DNA from: Fibrobacterota bacterium
Lineage (GTDB): Bacteria > Fibrobacterota > Fibrobacteria > UBA11236
Assembly (NCBI GenBank): GCA_947466585.1
Contig: CANIEU010000011.1
Coordinates: 1 to 64,000 of the forward strand
DNA: 64,000 nucleotides
Reading direction: 5' to 3'
Of this stretch, positions 1 through 8,557 are shown in pieces. The position numbers and the translations under genes are program-made. The notes under the pieces are model-generated. The model worked only from the letters and a program-made list of their open reading frames with translations, was not told the origin of the DNA and did not search any database. Within the stretch, counting starts at the first letter, position 1; every line of letters starts with the position of its first letter.

Positions 1-459
1 GGGTTGCTTGCGGCCAACGACACCGCGCTTATGACCATTGACACTACCTACGCACTCAGCGATTCTTCCATCAAATACACGGCCAATTACAAGCTGCTGC
101 TCGGCGCGGCGACGGACCGCATGTCGGAACACAAATTGGTGGCTTTCGGCGTCTCGAAGTATTCCCGCCTCGGGCCGGTGTTCCACACGCTGTCGGTTTT
201 CGCGCCCTCGGCTCCGGTGCCGATGGGGCAGAGCTTCGAGGGATTGTTGTCCTTCATGACCGCGTACCGCAACGGCGATACCGTGCAAACCACGGGATCC
301 ATCGGCCCGCAAGGTCTCAGTGCCACCGTGCATTCCATCAAGGAAGGCATCGCGTCGTCCGTCGAGGTGGTTTTGGATGCCTCCGGAAAATTGCTGAGCT
401 ACACGCCGATCGCCGCAGATGCGACGGCTACTGCGAAGCGGGCACCCGCAAAGCCTTAA
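1..459 (+). CDS. 3' part of an unrecognised protein
   Basis: The frame is open from the first base of the window with no stop upstream, so the gene very likely begins before the window; a TTG at 4 is the first possible start inside it. About 150 residues are visible, hydrophilic, with no membrane segment and no motif I recognise, ending in an Ala/Lys/Pro-rich tail. The last 32 bases overlap the end of the convergent glycosyltransferase gene. Function unknown. A short secreted or periplasmic domain is possible from the Ser/Thr-rich composition, but that is a guess. Confidence 0.5.
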   Translation, partial: GLLAANDTALMTIDTTYALSDSSIKYTANYKLLLGAATDRMSEHKLVAFGVSKYSRLGPVFHTLSVFAPSAPVPMGQSFEGLLSFMTAYRNGDTVQTTGSIGPQGLSATVHSIKEGIASSVEVVLDASGKLLSYTPIAADATATAKRAPAKP

Positions 460-1564
460 ACGCCTGCACCACCGCTTCGACGGTCGGCGTCTCGGGCCGT
501 TGCGGGCTTCCCTCACCGACGCGCACCGTATGCGGACCGCGCGGTTCCACCTGCTCAGCCGGTGAAACCACGTTGATCCACACCACCGGCTTGCCGTGAT
601 ACCCGGCCATATGCCCTAAAAAGTTGTCGGTGGCGATCACACCGGCGCACTTTTGCACACCCTCGTCGATCGCCTCCAGCGATCCCGCAACAAAAGGAAC
701 GCGGTCTTCCCACCGCGCGCGGAAGAGTTGATAGGCACTGTCGCCGTCGGGAGCATGGAGCACCGCGATGGGAACCCCTTCCTCGATCAACTCTTCCATC
801 AAGCCGTCCCAACGGTCGAGCGGCCAGTTCTTGGCGGCTTTGCGCGTCCAAACCGAGAGGATCCACGGAGAATCGTGACGCAGTAAATTAGGGGCGCTTG
901 TGTCCGTCCCTGCCCCCGGGCGATTCAACTCAGGGGAAAGGCGGGGGCCGGGGGCGGGCTCGCGCGCCACGGATTGGGGCGTCTGAAATTCGCCCCTGTA
1001 GATGCGCAAAAATTCTTCGACCACCGCCCGGTCGCGATCGGCCTGATGCACCGGGTTCCCGGGCAATGCGAAAGTCGCGTCGAAGAGCCCGCTAAAGGGG
1101 CGGCGATAGGAGACGACCTGCGTGCACCCGGCGATCCGCAGCCATAACGCGCTGCGCGGGTCGGCGTCGAGATCGAGGGCAGTGCCGGCAGGGAGGGCGC
1201 GCAGCGCCCAAGCAGCGCGCAAGGTCCGCAAGAGGCCGTTCGGAGTGCGCCGTGTGAAGAAGGCGTTGTCGAAGGGAACCGCTTGCAATCCTGCACGCGT
1301 CACGATTTCAACACAATCGGGGCGGCAGAGCACCCGGAAGTCGACCGCGGGCCCCAGTTGCGCCGCGAACCCTGTGAGCGCGGGCAGGGCCATGTACAGG
1401 TCGCCCACCATGTAGCTGGAGAAGACGTAAATCGGGGCGCCGGGGTGCGCACGGCGACGCAGAGGCGGCAGGAACAGCCGCAATGCAGGCGTGGCGCAGG
1501 CTGCCAGCAGACCCGGCAGCAAGCGGCGGCGCACATTGAGATTGACGGGGGCGGGGGACGGCAC
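428..1564 (-). CDS. Glycosyltransferase family 9 (heptosyltransferase-like)
   Basis: Predicted 378-residue GT-B glycosyltransferase of the ADP-heptose:LPS heptosyltransferase type, which transfers a nucleotide-activated sugar to lipopolysaccharide core on the cytoplasmic face of the inner membrane. Seen: the N-terminal GT9 signature YMVGDLYMALPAL at residues 51-63, and in the C-terminal half a nucleotide-sugar segment (SVWTRKAAKNWP, near 240) and the typical ATDNFLGHMAGYHGKP block near 315-330. A proline-rich linker of about 30 residues near 200 separates the halves. The start used is GTG at 1564 with no strong ribosome site. It is divergent from the GT4 gene at 1633, with only 68 bases between starts. 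The exact sugar is unknown. Confidence 0.8.
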   Translation of the reverse strand: MPSPAPVNLNVRRRLLPGLLAACATPALRLFLPPLRRRAHPGAPIYVFSSYMVGDLYMALPALTGFAAQLGPAVDFRVLCRPDCVEIVTRAGLQAVPFDNAFFTRRTPNGLLRTLRAAWALRALPAGTALDLDADPRSALWLRIAGCTQVVSYRRPFSGLFDATFALPGNPVHQADRDRAVVEEFLRIYRGEFQTPQSVAREPAPGPRLSPELNRPGAGTDTSAPNLLRHDSPWILSVWTRKAAKNWPLDRWDGLMEELIEEGVPIAVLHAPDGDSAYQLFRARWEDRVPFVAGSLEAIDEGVQKCAGVIATDNFLGHMAGYHGKPVVWINVVSPAEQVEPRGPHTVRVGEGSPQRPETPTVEAVVQAFKALRVPASQ

Positions 1565-1632
1565 GCACAGAAGGTAAAAGGGGCGGCGATGGAATCGTAG
1601 GGCCGCATTTTTTGCATTTTGCTGCCGACCCC

Positions 1633-2805
1633 ATGAACGTTCCCCATGCCACCGCGGGCACCGCGGTCCGCCCCGAGGTGCTGCTCGCGATTCTCACGGA
1701 CCTGTCCGTCGATCATCGCTGCTACAAGTGGGCCCGCGCACTGCGGGACGCGGGGTATCACCCCGTGATCTGTTGCGACCAGCCCTTGCATCCGCTGGGG
1801 CCCGCCTGGGACGGATTTGACGTGCGCGTGCTGACGCGCTCCTCGCATCAGAACCGTTTCTTTCCCGCCTTCGCGGAATTTTTGCTCCGCCTCACACCCG
1901 TGCTGTGGCGCACGCGCGCGAAGGTGTGGATTTCACTCGACGCGCCGCCACTGTTCTGGGTGGCGCTGTGGGGCAAGCTGCGCGGCCGCACGGTGGTTTA
2001 CGATTCGCATGAACTGTATCTCGAAACGCCGCTCGTACTCAACCGTCCCAGTCGCCGCCTGTTTTGGACGTTGTGGGAGAACGGTGGCTTCGCGTTGATT
2101 CGTCGCGCCGTCACGGTGAGCCCCGCCATCATCGAACGCCTGCGGGTGCAGCATCCGCGCGTGCGTTTTCATCTGTTGCCGAACATGCCCGCGCGCCCCG
2201 ATTCTTCCAGCGCGTCCGCCGCGCCGGTCGCTCCCGTCCCTACCATCGCAGCACCGCAACCGGGAGAACCCGTGCGGCTGGTGTTTCAGGGCGGCCTGCG
2301 GGTGGCCACTGGACTGCCGGAATTGTTCACGGCGTTGGCGACGCGTCCCGCGCTCGCGACCACGACGCTGGAGGTTTACGGCGGCGGTCCCGAAGGCGCC
2401 ACCTTGCGTGCGGCTGCGGCCGATGCGGGGCTCGGAACGCGCGTGCGTTTTCACGGGTCCGTTCCCTTCGAAACGCTTCCCGAAAAAATGGAGCAGGCCC
2501 ATATCGGCATTCATCTCATGCAACCCGTGTGCGGCAGTTTCGCGCTGACCTGGGCCAACAAAACCTTCGACTATGCGCAGGCGGGTCTGCCCGTTCTGCT
2601 CAGCGACAATCCCGCACATCGCACCTTGCTGGCCGCGCATCGCGTGGGCGTTCTCGCCGACTCCTTCTCGCCCGAAGCCATCGGCCGTGCTCTCGAAGAG
2701 TTGCTCGCGCACTACGAAACCTATGCCGCAGAAAGCCGCAAGGCACGGGAACAGTGGCATTGGTCGACCTACTTCCGCGGGCTTCCCGCATTTTTGGGAC
2801 TGTGA
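1633..2805 (+). CDS. Glycosyltransferase, GT4-like (group 1)
   Basis: Predicted 390-residue retaining GT-B glycosyltransferase. Seen: an N-terminal domain lacking membrane segments (VLLAILTDLSVDHRCYKWA), a YDSHELY segment in the middle, and a C-terminal nucleotide-sugar domain with FQGGL, VYGGGPE and the family E-x7-E region GSFALTWANKTFDYAQAGLPVL. I chose the ATG at 1633 because the upstream in-frame TTG at 1612 has no ribosome site. The flippase gene follows 23 bases downstream on the same strand, so both probably make one cell-surface glycan. Donor and acceptor cannot be read from sequence. Confidence 0.8.
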   Translation: MNVPHATAGTAVRPEVLLAILTDLSVDHRCYKWARALRDAGYHPVICCDQPLHPLGPAWDGFDVRVLTRSSHQNRFFPAFAEFLLRLTPVLWRTRAKVWISLDAPPLFWVALWGKLRGRTVVYDSHELYLETPLVLNRPSRRLFWTLWENGGFALIRRAVTVSPAIIERLRVQHPRVRFHLLPNMPARPDSSSASAAPVAPVPTIAAPQPGEPVRLVFQGGLRVATGLPELFTALATRPALATTTLEVYGGGPEGATLRAAAADAGLGTRVRFHGSVPFETLPEKMEQAHIGIHLMQPVCGSFALTWANKTFDYAQAGLPVLLSDNPAHRTLLAAHRVGVLADSFSPEAIGRALEELLAHYETYAAESRKAREQWHWSTYFRGLPAFLGL

Positions 2806-2828
2806 TCGGGACTGGAATCGAGACTCTA

Positions 2829-4328
2829 ATGGAATCGCGACATCCTCCACAGGCAGACTCCGGGTCGCAACCCGATCCGGTTCCTTCGCTGGGCCGCGCC
2901 GCCGGTGTCGCTCTGCGCTGGAACGGCGCCGCCGCGCTGATGACGCTGGGCTCGCAGCTCGTGCAAATCCTCGTGCTCGCCCGCTGGCTGACCCCCGCCG
3001 ACTTTGGTCTGGCGGGCACGGTGCTGGGTGTGACCGCATTCCTCTCCGCGCTTTCCGACCTGGGTCTCACCAACGCGCTGGTACAACGCGACGCCTTGTC
3101 ACACCGCGCGTGGGCGGGCGCTTGGTGGGCTTCCGCCGCCGCCGGTATGGTGCTGGCCGTGGGCCTCGCCTTTGCCGCGCCGCACCTCGAAACCTCGCTC
3201 CGCATGCCGGGTACCACCTTGCTGTTGTGGGCGGCCGCGTTTTCGTTACCGTGGTTCGGGCCGGCCGCGGTCTATCAGGCGCATTTGCAGCGGCATCTTC
3301 AGCTCAAGCGACTCGCCTCGGTCGAAATCTTCGCCGCCGCGATCGGCCTGCTAGTAGCCCTGACCTGGGCGTGGTGGCGTCGCGAACCCATGGCGCTGGT
3401 GGCCGGGCAAATCAGTCTCTCTCTCGCCCGCTTCGGCGGATTGGCGGCGGCCTCGTCGTTGCGCGTGGGCCAGCGCCCGCACTGGGCCGAACTGCGCGCG
3501 CTGGCGGGCTTCAGCGGATTTCAACTCGCCGAGCGCGTCGCCTCGCATGCCCTCGCCAACCTCGATCGTCTGGTGGTGGCGCGCTTCCTCGGCCCAGCCG
3601 CTGCGGGATACTACTACATGGCTTCGCAAATCGCGCTCAAGCCCACCGCCTTGCTGGGACCGCTCACCGCGCGCACCTTGCTGCCGCTGCTGGCCCGCAT
3701 CCGTGGCGACCGCGCCCGCACGGCGTCCTCGTATTTGCGCACGCTTTCTTTGTTGTCGTTCAGCGCGGCCATCGTGTATACCTTGCTGTTCGGTTTGGCC
3801 GCGCCTCTGGTGACACTCGTGCTCAGTGCGAAGTGGCAACCCGCCGTGGTGCCGTTGCAATTTCTCGCGGCGGCGGGTTTTCTCATGGTGCTCGGCAACG
3901 CGCTGGGGAATCTCACCTTGGCGCTCGGCCGTGCGGGCACGGGGTTTTGGCTCGTGGTGCTGGTGCTTGTCGTACGGCTCGGGGCTATCGCCGTAGGCGC
4001 AACCTACGGGCTTCTCGGTGTGGCTGCGGCCTTGTTGCTGGTGACCCTCGCCTCGCTGGTGATGGACGTACTGCTTCCCAAATTGTGGTTGGGAATACGC
4101 ATCCGGGATCTTCTGCGGGCGGGCGGATGGACGGTGCCCGCGGTGTTGGTATCGGGCGCGGGCATGATGGTGCTGTGCAACTGGATGCGTTTGCCCGCGC
4201 TCGCCGAAACCCTGATCGGAGGCGCCGTTGGGTGCGCCTTGTTCGCACTCGTCGCCGTCGTTACGCAAGGTGCGCGCGTGCGCGCCTCGTTGCGCGAACT
4301 GGCTGAAAAGCTGGTACGTCCCTTATAA
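2829..4328 (+). CDS. Polysaccharide flippase, Wzx/MOP superfamily
   Basis: 499-residue integral membrane protein of the polysaccharide-transport/oligosaccharide-flippase family, expected to move lipid-linked glycan units across the inner membrane. Seen: about a dozen hydrophobic segments along the length, the family N-terminal pattern (ALRWNGAAALMTLGSQLVQI, then LARWLTPADFGLAGT) and a charged loop ERVASHALANLDRLVVARFLG in the second half. The reading frame is open far upstream through the GT4 gene, but the ATG at 2829 just after the GT4 stop gives the standard N-terminus. The end overlaps the convergent dsbA-like gene by 6 bases. Partner glycan genes are the flanking glycosyltransferases. Confidence 0.85.
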   Translation: MESRHPPQADSGSQPDPVPSLGRAAGVALRWNGAAALMTLGSQLVQILVLARWLTPADFGLAGTVLGVTAFLSALSDLGLTNALVQRDALSHRAWAGAWWASAAAGMVLAVGLAFAAPHLETSLRMPGTTLLLWAAAFSLPWFGPAAVYQAHLQRHLQLKRLASVEIFAAAIGLLVALTWAWWRREPMALVAGQISLSLARFGGLAAASSLRVGQRPHWAELRALAGFSGFQLAERVASHALANLDRLVVARFLGPAAAGYYYMASQIALKPTALLGPLTARTLLPLLARIRGDRARTASSYLRTLSLLSFSAAIVYTLLFGLAAPLVTLVLSAKWQPAVVPLQFLAAAGFLMVLGNALGNLTLALGRAGTGFWLVVLVLVVRLGAIAVGATYGLLGVAAALLLVTLASLVMDVLLPKLWLGIRIRDLLRAGGWTVPAVLVSGAGMMVLCNWMRLPALAETLIGGAVGCALFALVAVVTQGARVRASLRELAEKLVRPL

Positions 4329-4964
4329 AGTCTTCCAGGCCTCTTCGATCGCTTCGAGCAATGTTTCCGCAGGTTGCGCGCCGGAGACGCCGTAACGCCC
4401 CGCGATCACGAAGAAGGGCACACCCTGTATGCCCAGAGCCGTGGCCTTCGCCGCATCGGCACGGACCGCGTCTGCGAAAGCGTCCCCTTCCAAAGTGGCG
4501 ACCACCGCGCGCTCGATCAATCCCGTCATTCCCGCTTCCTTGGCTAAACGGATCAAGGTGTCACGATCTCCGATGGAAGCGCCTTCGGTGAAGTAACCTG
4601 CGAGCAGGCGCTCCTTCATCGCGTCCTGAAGGCCGTGCATATCGGCCAAGTGAATCAGGCGATGCGCGTCGAAGGAGTTTTCAGGCCGCGTGAGCTCGAG
4701 CCGGTATTTCAGCCCCTCCCCCGCGGCGACTTCGGTTACGCGCGCCTGCATGGCGTCGGCTTGTTCGAGGCTGACCCCGTACTTGCGCGCCAACATGGTT
4801 CGGGTGGTTTCGTCGGTGGTTTTGGCCGCGCCGGGATTGAGCTGGTAACTCCGCCATTTCACGGTCACGGCATCTTGGCGGGAAAAGCGTGCCAAAGCGG
4901 ATTCCAGGCGGCGTTTTCCGATGTAACACCATGGGCAAACCACGTCTGACCAGACTTCCAGCAT
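4323..4964 (-). CDS. DsbA-family oxidoreductase, FrnE type
   Basis: 213-residue thioredoxin-fold protein of the DsbA/FrnE (2-hydroxychromene-2-carboxylate isomerase-like) family. Seen: MLEVWSDVVCPWCYIGKRRLE at the N-terminus with the CPWC redox motif at about residues 10-13, the helical insert typical of the family, and the cis-Pro loop GIQGVPFFVI near 170. No signal peptide, so it is probably cytoplasmic, where FrnE-like proteins act as disulfide oxidoreductases or isomerases. The frame extends upstream to 5603, but that part lies opposite the asparagine synthase gene and is not coding; ATG at 4964 gives the canonical start. It is isolated in orientation from its polysaccharide neighbours. 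Confidence 0.88.
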   Translation of the reverse strand: MLEVWSDVVCPWCYIGKRRLESALARFSRQDAVTVKWRSYQLNPGAAKTTDETTRTMLARKYGVSLEQADAMQARVTEVAAGEGLKYRLELTRPENSFDAHRLIHLADMHGLQDAMKERLLAGYFTEGASIGDRDTLIRLAKEAGMTGLIERAVVATLEGDAFADAVRADAAKATALGIQGVPFFVIAGRYGVSGAQPAETLLEAIEEAWKTL

Positions 4965-5057
4965 TAATGTGGCATTTTCGTTTGAATTTCGAGGGGTCAA
5001 ATTGTCCTCATGGCGGTAGATTAGAGGTCCATGTCTCCGAGGAAGAAATAGCAACCC

Positions 5058-7052
5058 ATGTGCGGACTCTCCGGATATTTCGCGTTTGCCGGGTCGGTTG
5101 GATCCACCGATTCCCTGCTGGCGATGCAACGCGCCCTTGCGCACCGTGGTCCCGACGGAGAAGGCGTCGTGTTCGTGAACACGCAGTCGGGGTCTCGGGA
5201 ATCGTTCACGGGCAGACGAACACCGCTGACCCCGCCGGAATTGAAGCCCGTTCCGCGCACGCAGCCTCACGATCTGGCAATGGGCCATTCCCGATTCGCG
5301 ATCCTCGATCAAACTCCCGGTGGCCACCAACCCTTCGAGTTGTCTGAAGCCGCATTGGTGTTGGCGTTCAACGGAGAGATTTACAACCACGTGGAACTGC
5401 GCTCCGAACTCGCGCGCGCCGGGCATGTCTTCCACACGCGCGGGGATGCGGAAGTGTTCGCCCATGCATGGCTCGAGTGGGGCGAGGAATGTCTTCCACG
5501 CCTGCGCGGGTTCTTCTCGATGACGCTGTGGGATGGGAGATCCCGATCCTTTTGGTTGGCACGAGATCCCATCGGCAAAGCCCCGATGTACGTGGCCCGG
5601 CATGCCGGCCGCCTTTGGTGGTCGTCGGAGATCAAGGGCTTGCGCTCAGGTGCGGGTCAAGGCGCCTTTGCGCCGCGTGCCGCGGCGATCGCCGAGTTCG
5701 TGGGCGCGGGCATGCGCGACTTTGGCAACAAGACGTTCTTCGAAGGCGTAGAAACCTTTCCCGCCGGGAGCGTGGCGCGCGTCGCCGCGGACGGCAGCTT
5801 CGAACCGCGCCGCTATTGGGCGCCGCCGGCCACGCGTATGCGCGCCGCAGACATCGGCCCCGAAGAGGCCGTGGCAGGGTTGACGGATCGTTTGCGTACC
5901 TCGGTGCGCCTGCGTTTGCGTGCCGATGCGCCCGTGGGTCTGGAACTCAGCGGCGGAATGGATAGTTCCGCCATTGCGGCATTGGCGGCGCGCGAGCATG
6001 CCGAAGGCGGCGCTGGTGTCGATCCGTTGCGGGCGCACACCGTCTCCTTCGCGGGCACTGCATCCGACGAGTCGCACTTCGCCCGCATGGTGGCGGCGCA
6101 TCATCCCAGCAGCCTTCACCTCACTGACCTGCCACACGGCGGTACGGTCACACCCGAGGGAGTGGCCCGCTATCACCAAGGCATGGACGAGCCGTTCCAT
6201 TCTCCCGTCCTGATGCTCAACCGCGAAATGTGGCGCCGCATGGCCGCCTCCGGTCTGCGCGTCAGTTTGAACGGCGGAGGCGGCGACGAAGTGTTCGCAG
6301 GCTACGGCGGCGAATATCTGGGACCCTATGTGCGAGGCCTGTTGGCGAACGGACGCATCGTGCGGGCAATGCGCGAAATCGGATCTTACAGCGAAAGGGA
6401 TGCGCACGTGTTTCGCTCCTTCGCACGCGCCGCATGGTGGATGGTTCCGGAAAATTTGCGGAAAGAACTGCGGCCTTCGGGACCCCCGCCCGAACTCAAT
6501 CCTCTGACGACGCACGCCTTCTTGCCGATGGCGTCCGATCGCCTTGAACAACGCCTTCTCGATCACCTCGGCGATTGGAAGATGAACTACTGGATGCGTT
6601 CCGGAAACACGGCGTGCATGGGGCTTCCCGTAGAAGTGCGCCTGCCGCTGCTCGACACCAAGGTCGTGGAGTGGGCGTGTCGTCTTCCGCCGGAATACCT
6701 GATCCGCGACGGATGGTTGAAGTGGGCGTTGCGCAAAGCCGTAGAACCCGACCTGCCTGCCGAGGTAGTTTGGCGCCGGGTTAAAATGGGATTCCCGTTT
6801 CCGATCGGTGATTGGCTGCGTGCGGCACGTCCCGCGCTCGAGTCGCTGCGCCACGGCGAAGATCCGCCGCTGCTTCCGCGCGCCCGCGTGTTCCAGGTGT
6901 ACGACCGGCTGGCGGTCTCGCATCCCGCCTATTTGTGGCGCTGCTTATCCGTGTTGATGTGGTGGGATCAGTGTGTCTGCACCGGCGCGATACCGGTCGC
7001 GCTCGGCGAGCCCGAAACGGAACAGACGATGGGCACGCTCGCCCGCGCCTGA
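5058..7052 (+). CDS. asnB: Asparagine synthase (glutamine-hydrolysing) family
   Basis: 664-residue two-domain amidotransferase. Seen: Met-Cys start (MCGLSGYF), leaving Cys2 as the class II glutaminase nucleophile; glutaminase residues GHSRFAI and FNGEIYNH; then the synthetase domain with the PP-loop ELSGGMDSSA at about 295-305 and GGGGDEVFAGYGG near 410. AsnB makes asparagine from aspartate and glutamine. Relatives in polysaccharide clusters amidate uronic-acid sugars, and the location between a flippase and a DegT aminotransferase makes that role possible. Sequence alone does not separate the two. Start at 5058 is fixed by the required Met-Cys. Confidence 0.87.
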   Translation: MCGLSGYFAFAGSVGSTDSLLAMQRALAHRGPDGEGVVFVNTQSGSRESFTGRRTPLTPPELKPVPRTQPHDLAMGHSRFAILDQTPGGHQPFELSEAALVLAFNGEIYNHVELRSELARAGHVFHTRGDAEVFAHAWLEWGEECLPRLRGFFSMTLWDGRSRSFWLARDPIGKAPMYVARHAGRLWWSSEIKGLRSGAGQGAFAPRAAAIAEFVGAGMRDFGNKTFFEGVETFPAGSVARVAADGSFEPRRYWAPPATRMRAADIGPEEAVAGLTDRLRTSVRLRLRADAPVGLELSGGMDSSAIAALAAREHAEGGAGVDPLRAHTVSFAGTASDESHFARMVAAHHPSSLHLTDLPHGGTVTPEGVARYHQGMDEPFHSPVLMLNREMWRRMAASGLRVSLNGGGGDEVFAGYGGEYLGPYVRGLLANGRIVRAMREIGSYSERDAHVFRSFARAAWWMVPENLRKELRPSGPPPELNPLTTHAFLPMASDRLEQRLLDHLGDWKMNYWMRSGNTACMGLPVEVRLPLLDTKVVEWACRLPPEYLIRDGWLKWALRKAVEPDLPAEVVWRRVKMGFPFPIGDWLRAARPALESLRHGEDPPLLPRARVFQVYDRLAVSHPAYLWRCLSVLMWWDQCVCTGAIPVALGEPETEQTMGTLARA

Positions 7053-7115
7053 TTTGTACCTGCCGCCGGTCCATCCGCGCTACCCGCACGGCCTGCCGCC
7101 TACTACCTTGTGCCC

Positions 7116-8381
7116 ATGTCCAAAATCGTCCGACTGGCACTGAACGGCGGCAAGCCGGTACGCGCCCGTAAAAACTTTCTCGTGTTCGGCGCGCCACCCA
7201 TCGGCGAAGAGGAAATCGCCGGCGTCACCGATTCGCTGCGTCGCCGCTGGATCGGCACCGGTCCCAAGGTCGCCGCCTTCGAGGCGGCCTTTGCGGCTTA
7301 CAAGACTTCTGGCGGGGAAGTTCCCCACGCCGTGGCCGTTAACTCCTGCACGGCCGCGCTGCATCTCTCCATCCTCTCGCTCGGCATCGGCCCGGGAGAC
7401 GAGGTGATCACCACGCCCATGACGTTCTGTGCCACCGCCAACGCGATTCTGCATGCGGGCGCAACGCCCGTGCTCGCCGACGTCGACCCGGTCACCTTCA
7501 ACATCGATCCCGCACAAGTTGTCAAAAAGATCACGAAAAAAACCAAGGCGATTTTACCGGTGCACTTCGCGGGCCGCGCTTGCGAAATGGGTGCGCTGTC
7601 GCGGATCGCCCGCAGTGCCGGCTCCGCGGGCTCCGCACGCCTCAAGATCATCGAAGACTGCGCGCACGCGATCGAGACGGAGTGGCTTGGGCCGCGCGGA
7701 ATGGTCAAGGCCGGCACCTCCGGCGATGCGGGCTGCTTCAGCTTTTACGCCACCAAAAACGTGACCACCGGCGAAGGCGGCCTCGTGCTGACGCCGCATG
7801 CGGCGGTGGCCGATCGCATCAAGCGTCTCGCGCTGCACGGCATGAGCAAGGATGCCTGGAAGCGCTATTCCGATTCGGGCTATGTGCATTATGACGTGGT
7901 GGAACTCGGCTACAAGTACAACATGACCGATCTGCAAGCCGCTATCGGGTTGCCGCAGTTGCGCCGCGTCGAGGCGAACTGGAAGCGCCGCCGCGCGATC
8001 TGGGCCCGTTATCAGGAGGCCTTCGCCGATCTGCCTGTGACGCTTCCCGCGGAACCCGGCAACGACGAGCGTCACGCATATCACCTGTACACACCCCTGA
8101 TCCGCAAGGATGCGCCCGTTCCCGGCCGCACGGCCGCGCAAAAGCGCGACTTCGTGCTCACGGCCCTCACGGCCGAGGGGATCGGTGCTGGCGTGCATTA
8201 TCGGGCGCTGGTCGATCACCCTTACTATCGCAAGACCTTGGGCTGGAAGCGCGCCGATTGCCCCGTTGCCGCCGATATCGGCGACCGCACGCTGTCGCTT
8301 CCGCTTTCTCCCGCGCTCTCCGATAAGGACGTGGAAGACGTCATTACCGCGTTCCGGAAGGTATTGGGACAGTCCTCGTAA
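7116..8381 (+). CDS. DegT/DnrJ/EryC1/StrS aminotransferase
   Basis: 421-residue PLP-dependent sugar aminotransferase, expected to convert a nucleotide keto-sugar to an amino-sugar for a surface glycan. Seen: VNSCTAALHLSI near 75, a conserved VDPVTFNID segment near 125, EDCAHAIE, and the PLP lysine in FYATKNVTTGEGG (Lys214 by frame count). C-terminal AYHLYTPLI and GVHYRALVDHPYY are also typical. A GTG 6 bases upstream is in frame, but the ATG at 7116 fits the family N-terminus (NGGKPVR). It follows asnB by 63 bases on the same strand, so the two are probably cotranscribed. The specific amino-sugar is unknown. Confidence 0.88.
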   Translation: MSKIVRLALNGGKPVRARKNFLVFGAPPIGEEEIAGVTDSLRRRWIGTGPKVAAFEAAFAAYKTSGGEVPHAVAVNSCTAALHLSILSLGIGPGDEVITTPMTFCATANAILHAGATPVLADVDPVTFNIDPAQVVKKITKKTKAILPVHFAGRACEMGALSRIARSAGSAGSARLKIIEDCAHAIETEWLGPRGMVKAGTSGDAGCFSFYATKNVTTGEGGLVLTPHAAVADRIKRLALHGMSKDAWKRYSDSGYVHYDVVELGYKYNMTDLQAAIGLPQLRRVEANWKRRRAIWARYQEAFADLPVTLPAEPGNDERHAYHLYTPLIRKDAPVPGRTAAQKRDFVLTALTAEGIGAGVHYRALVDHPYYRKTLGWKRADCPVAADIGDRTLSLPLSPALSDKDVEDVITAFRKVLGQSS

Positions 8382-8404
8382 GAACTTCGCCGAAACATCC
8401 GTGG

Positions 8405-8460
8405 TACTCCCCTCTCCATCTCTGGTGGAGAGGGGTTGGGGGTGAGGCAGGAAGGTGGCG
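8405..8460. repeat. Inverted repeat with G-rich 7-nt-phased tail
   Basis: Bases 8409-8418 pair perfectly with 8426-8435 (10 bp, 7-nt loop). The sequence continues as GGAGAGG, GGTTGGG, GGTGAGG, CAGGAAG, a heptad-phased G-rich series. It lies just after the DegT stop and before purB, and could act as a transcription terminator or a REP-like element. Very similar CCCTCACCCC/CCCCTCTCC blocks are common between genes in many bacteria. No T-tract follows the stem. Confidence 0.6.
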
Positions 8461-8557
8461 CGGTGGGACCGGCCCCGCAGAGGCAACGTGCGCCCAAAAC
8501 GCCACCGAAACCGGCATTTCTTCCCGTTCTTGGCAGCCGATTCTACCTTTCCCGTCC

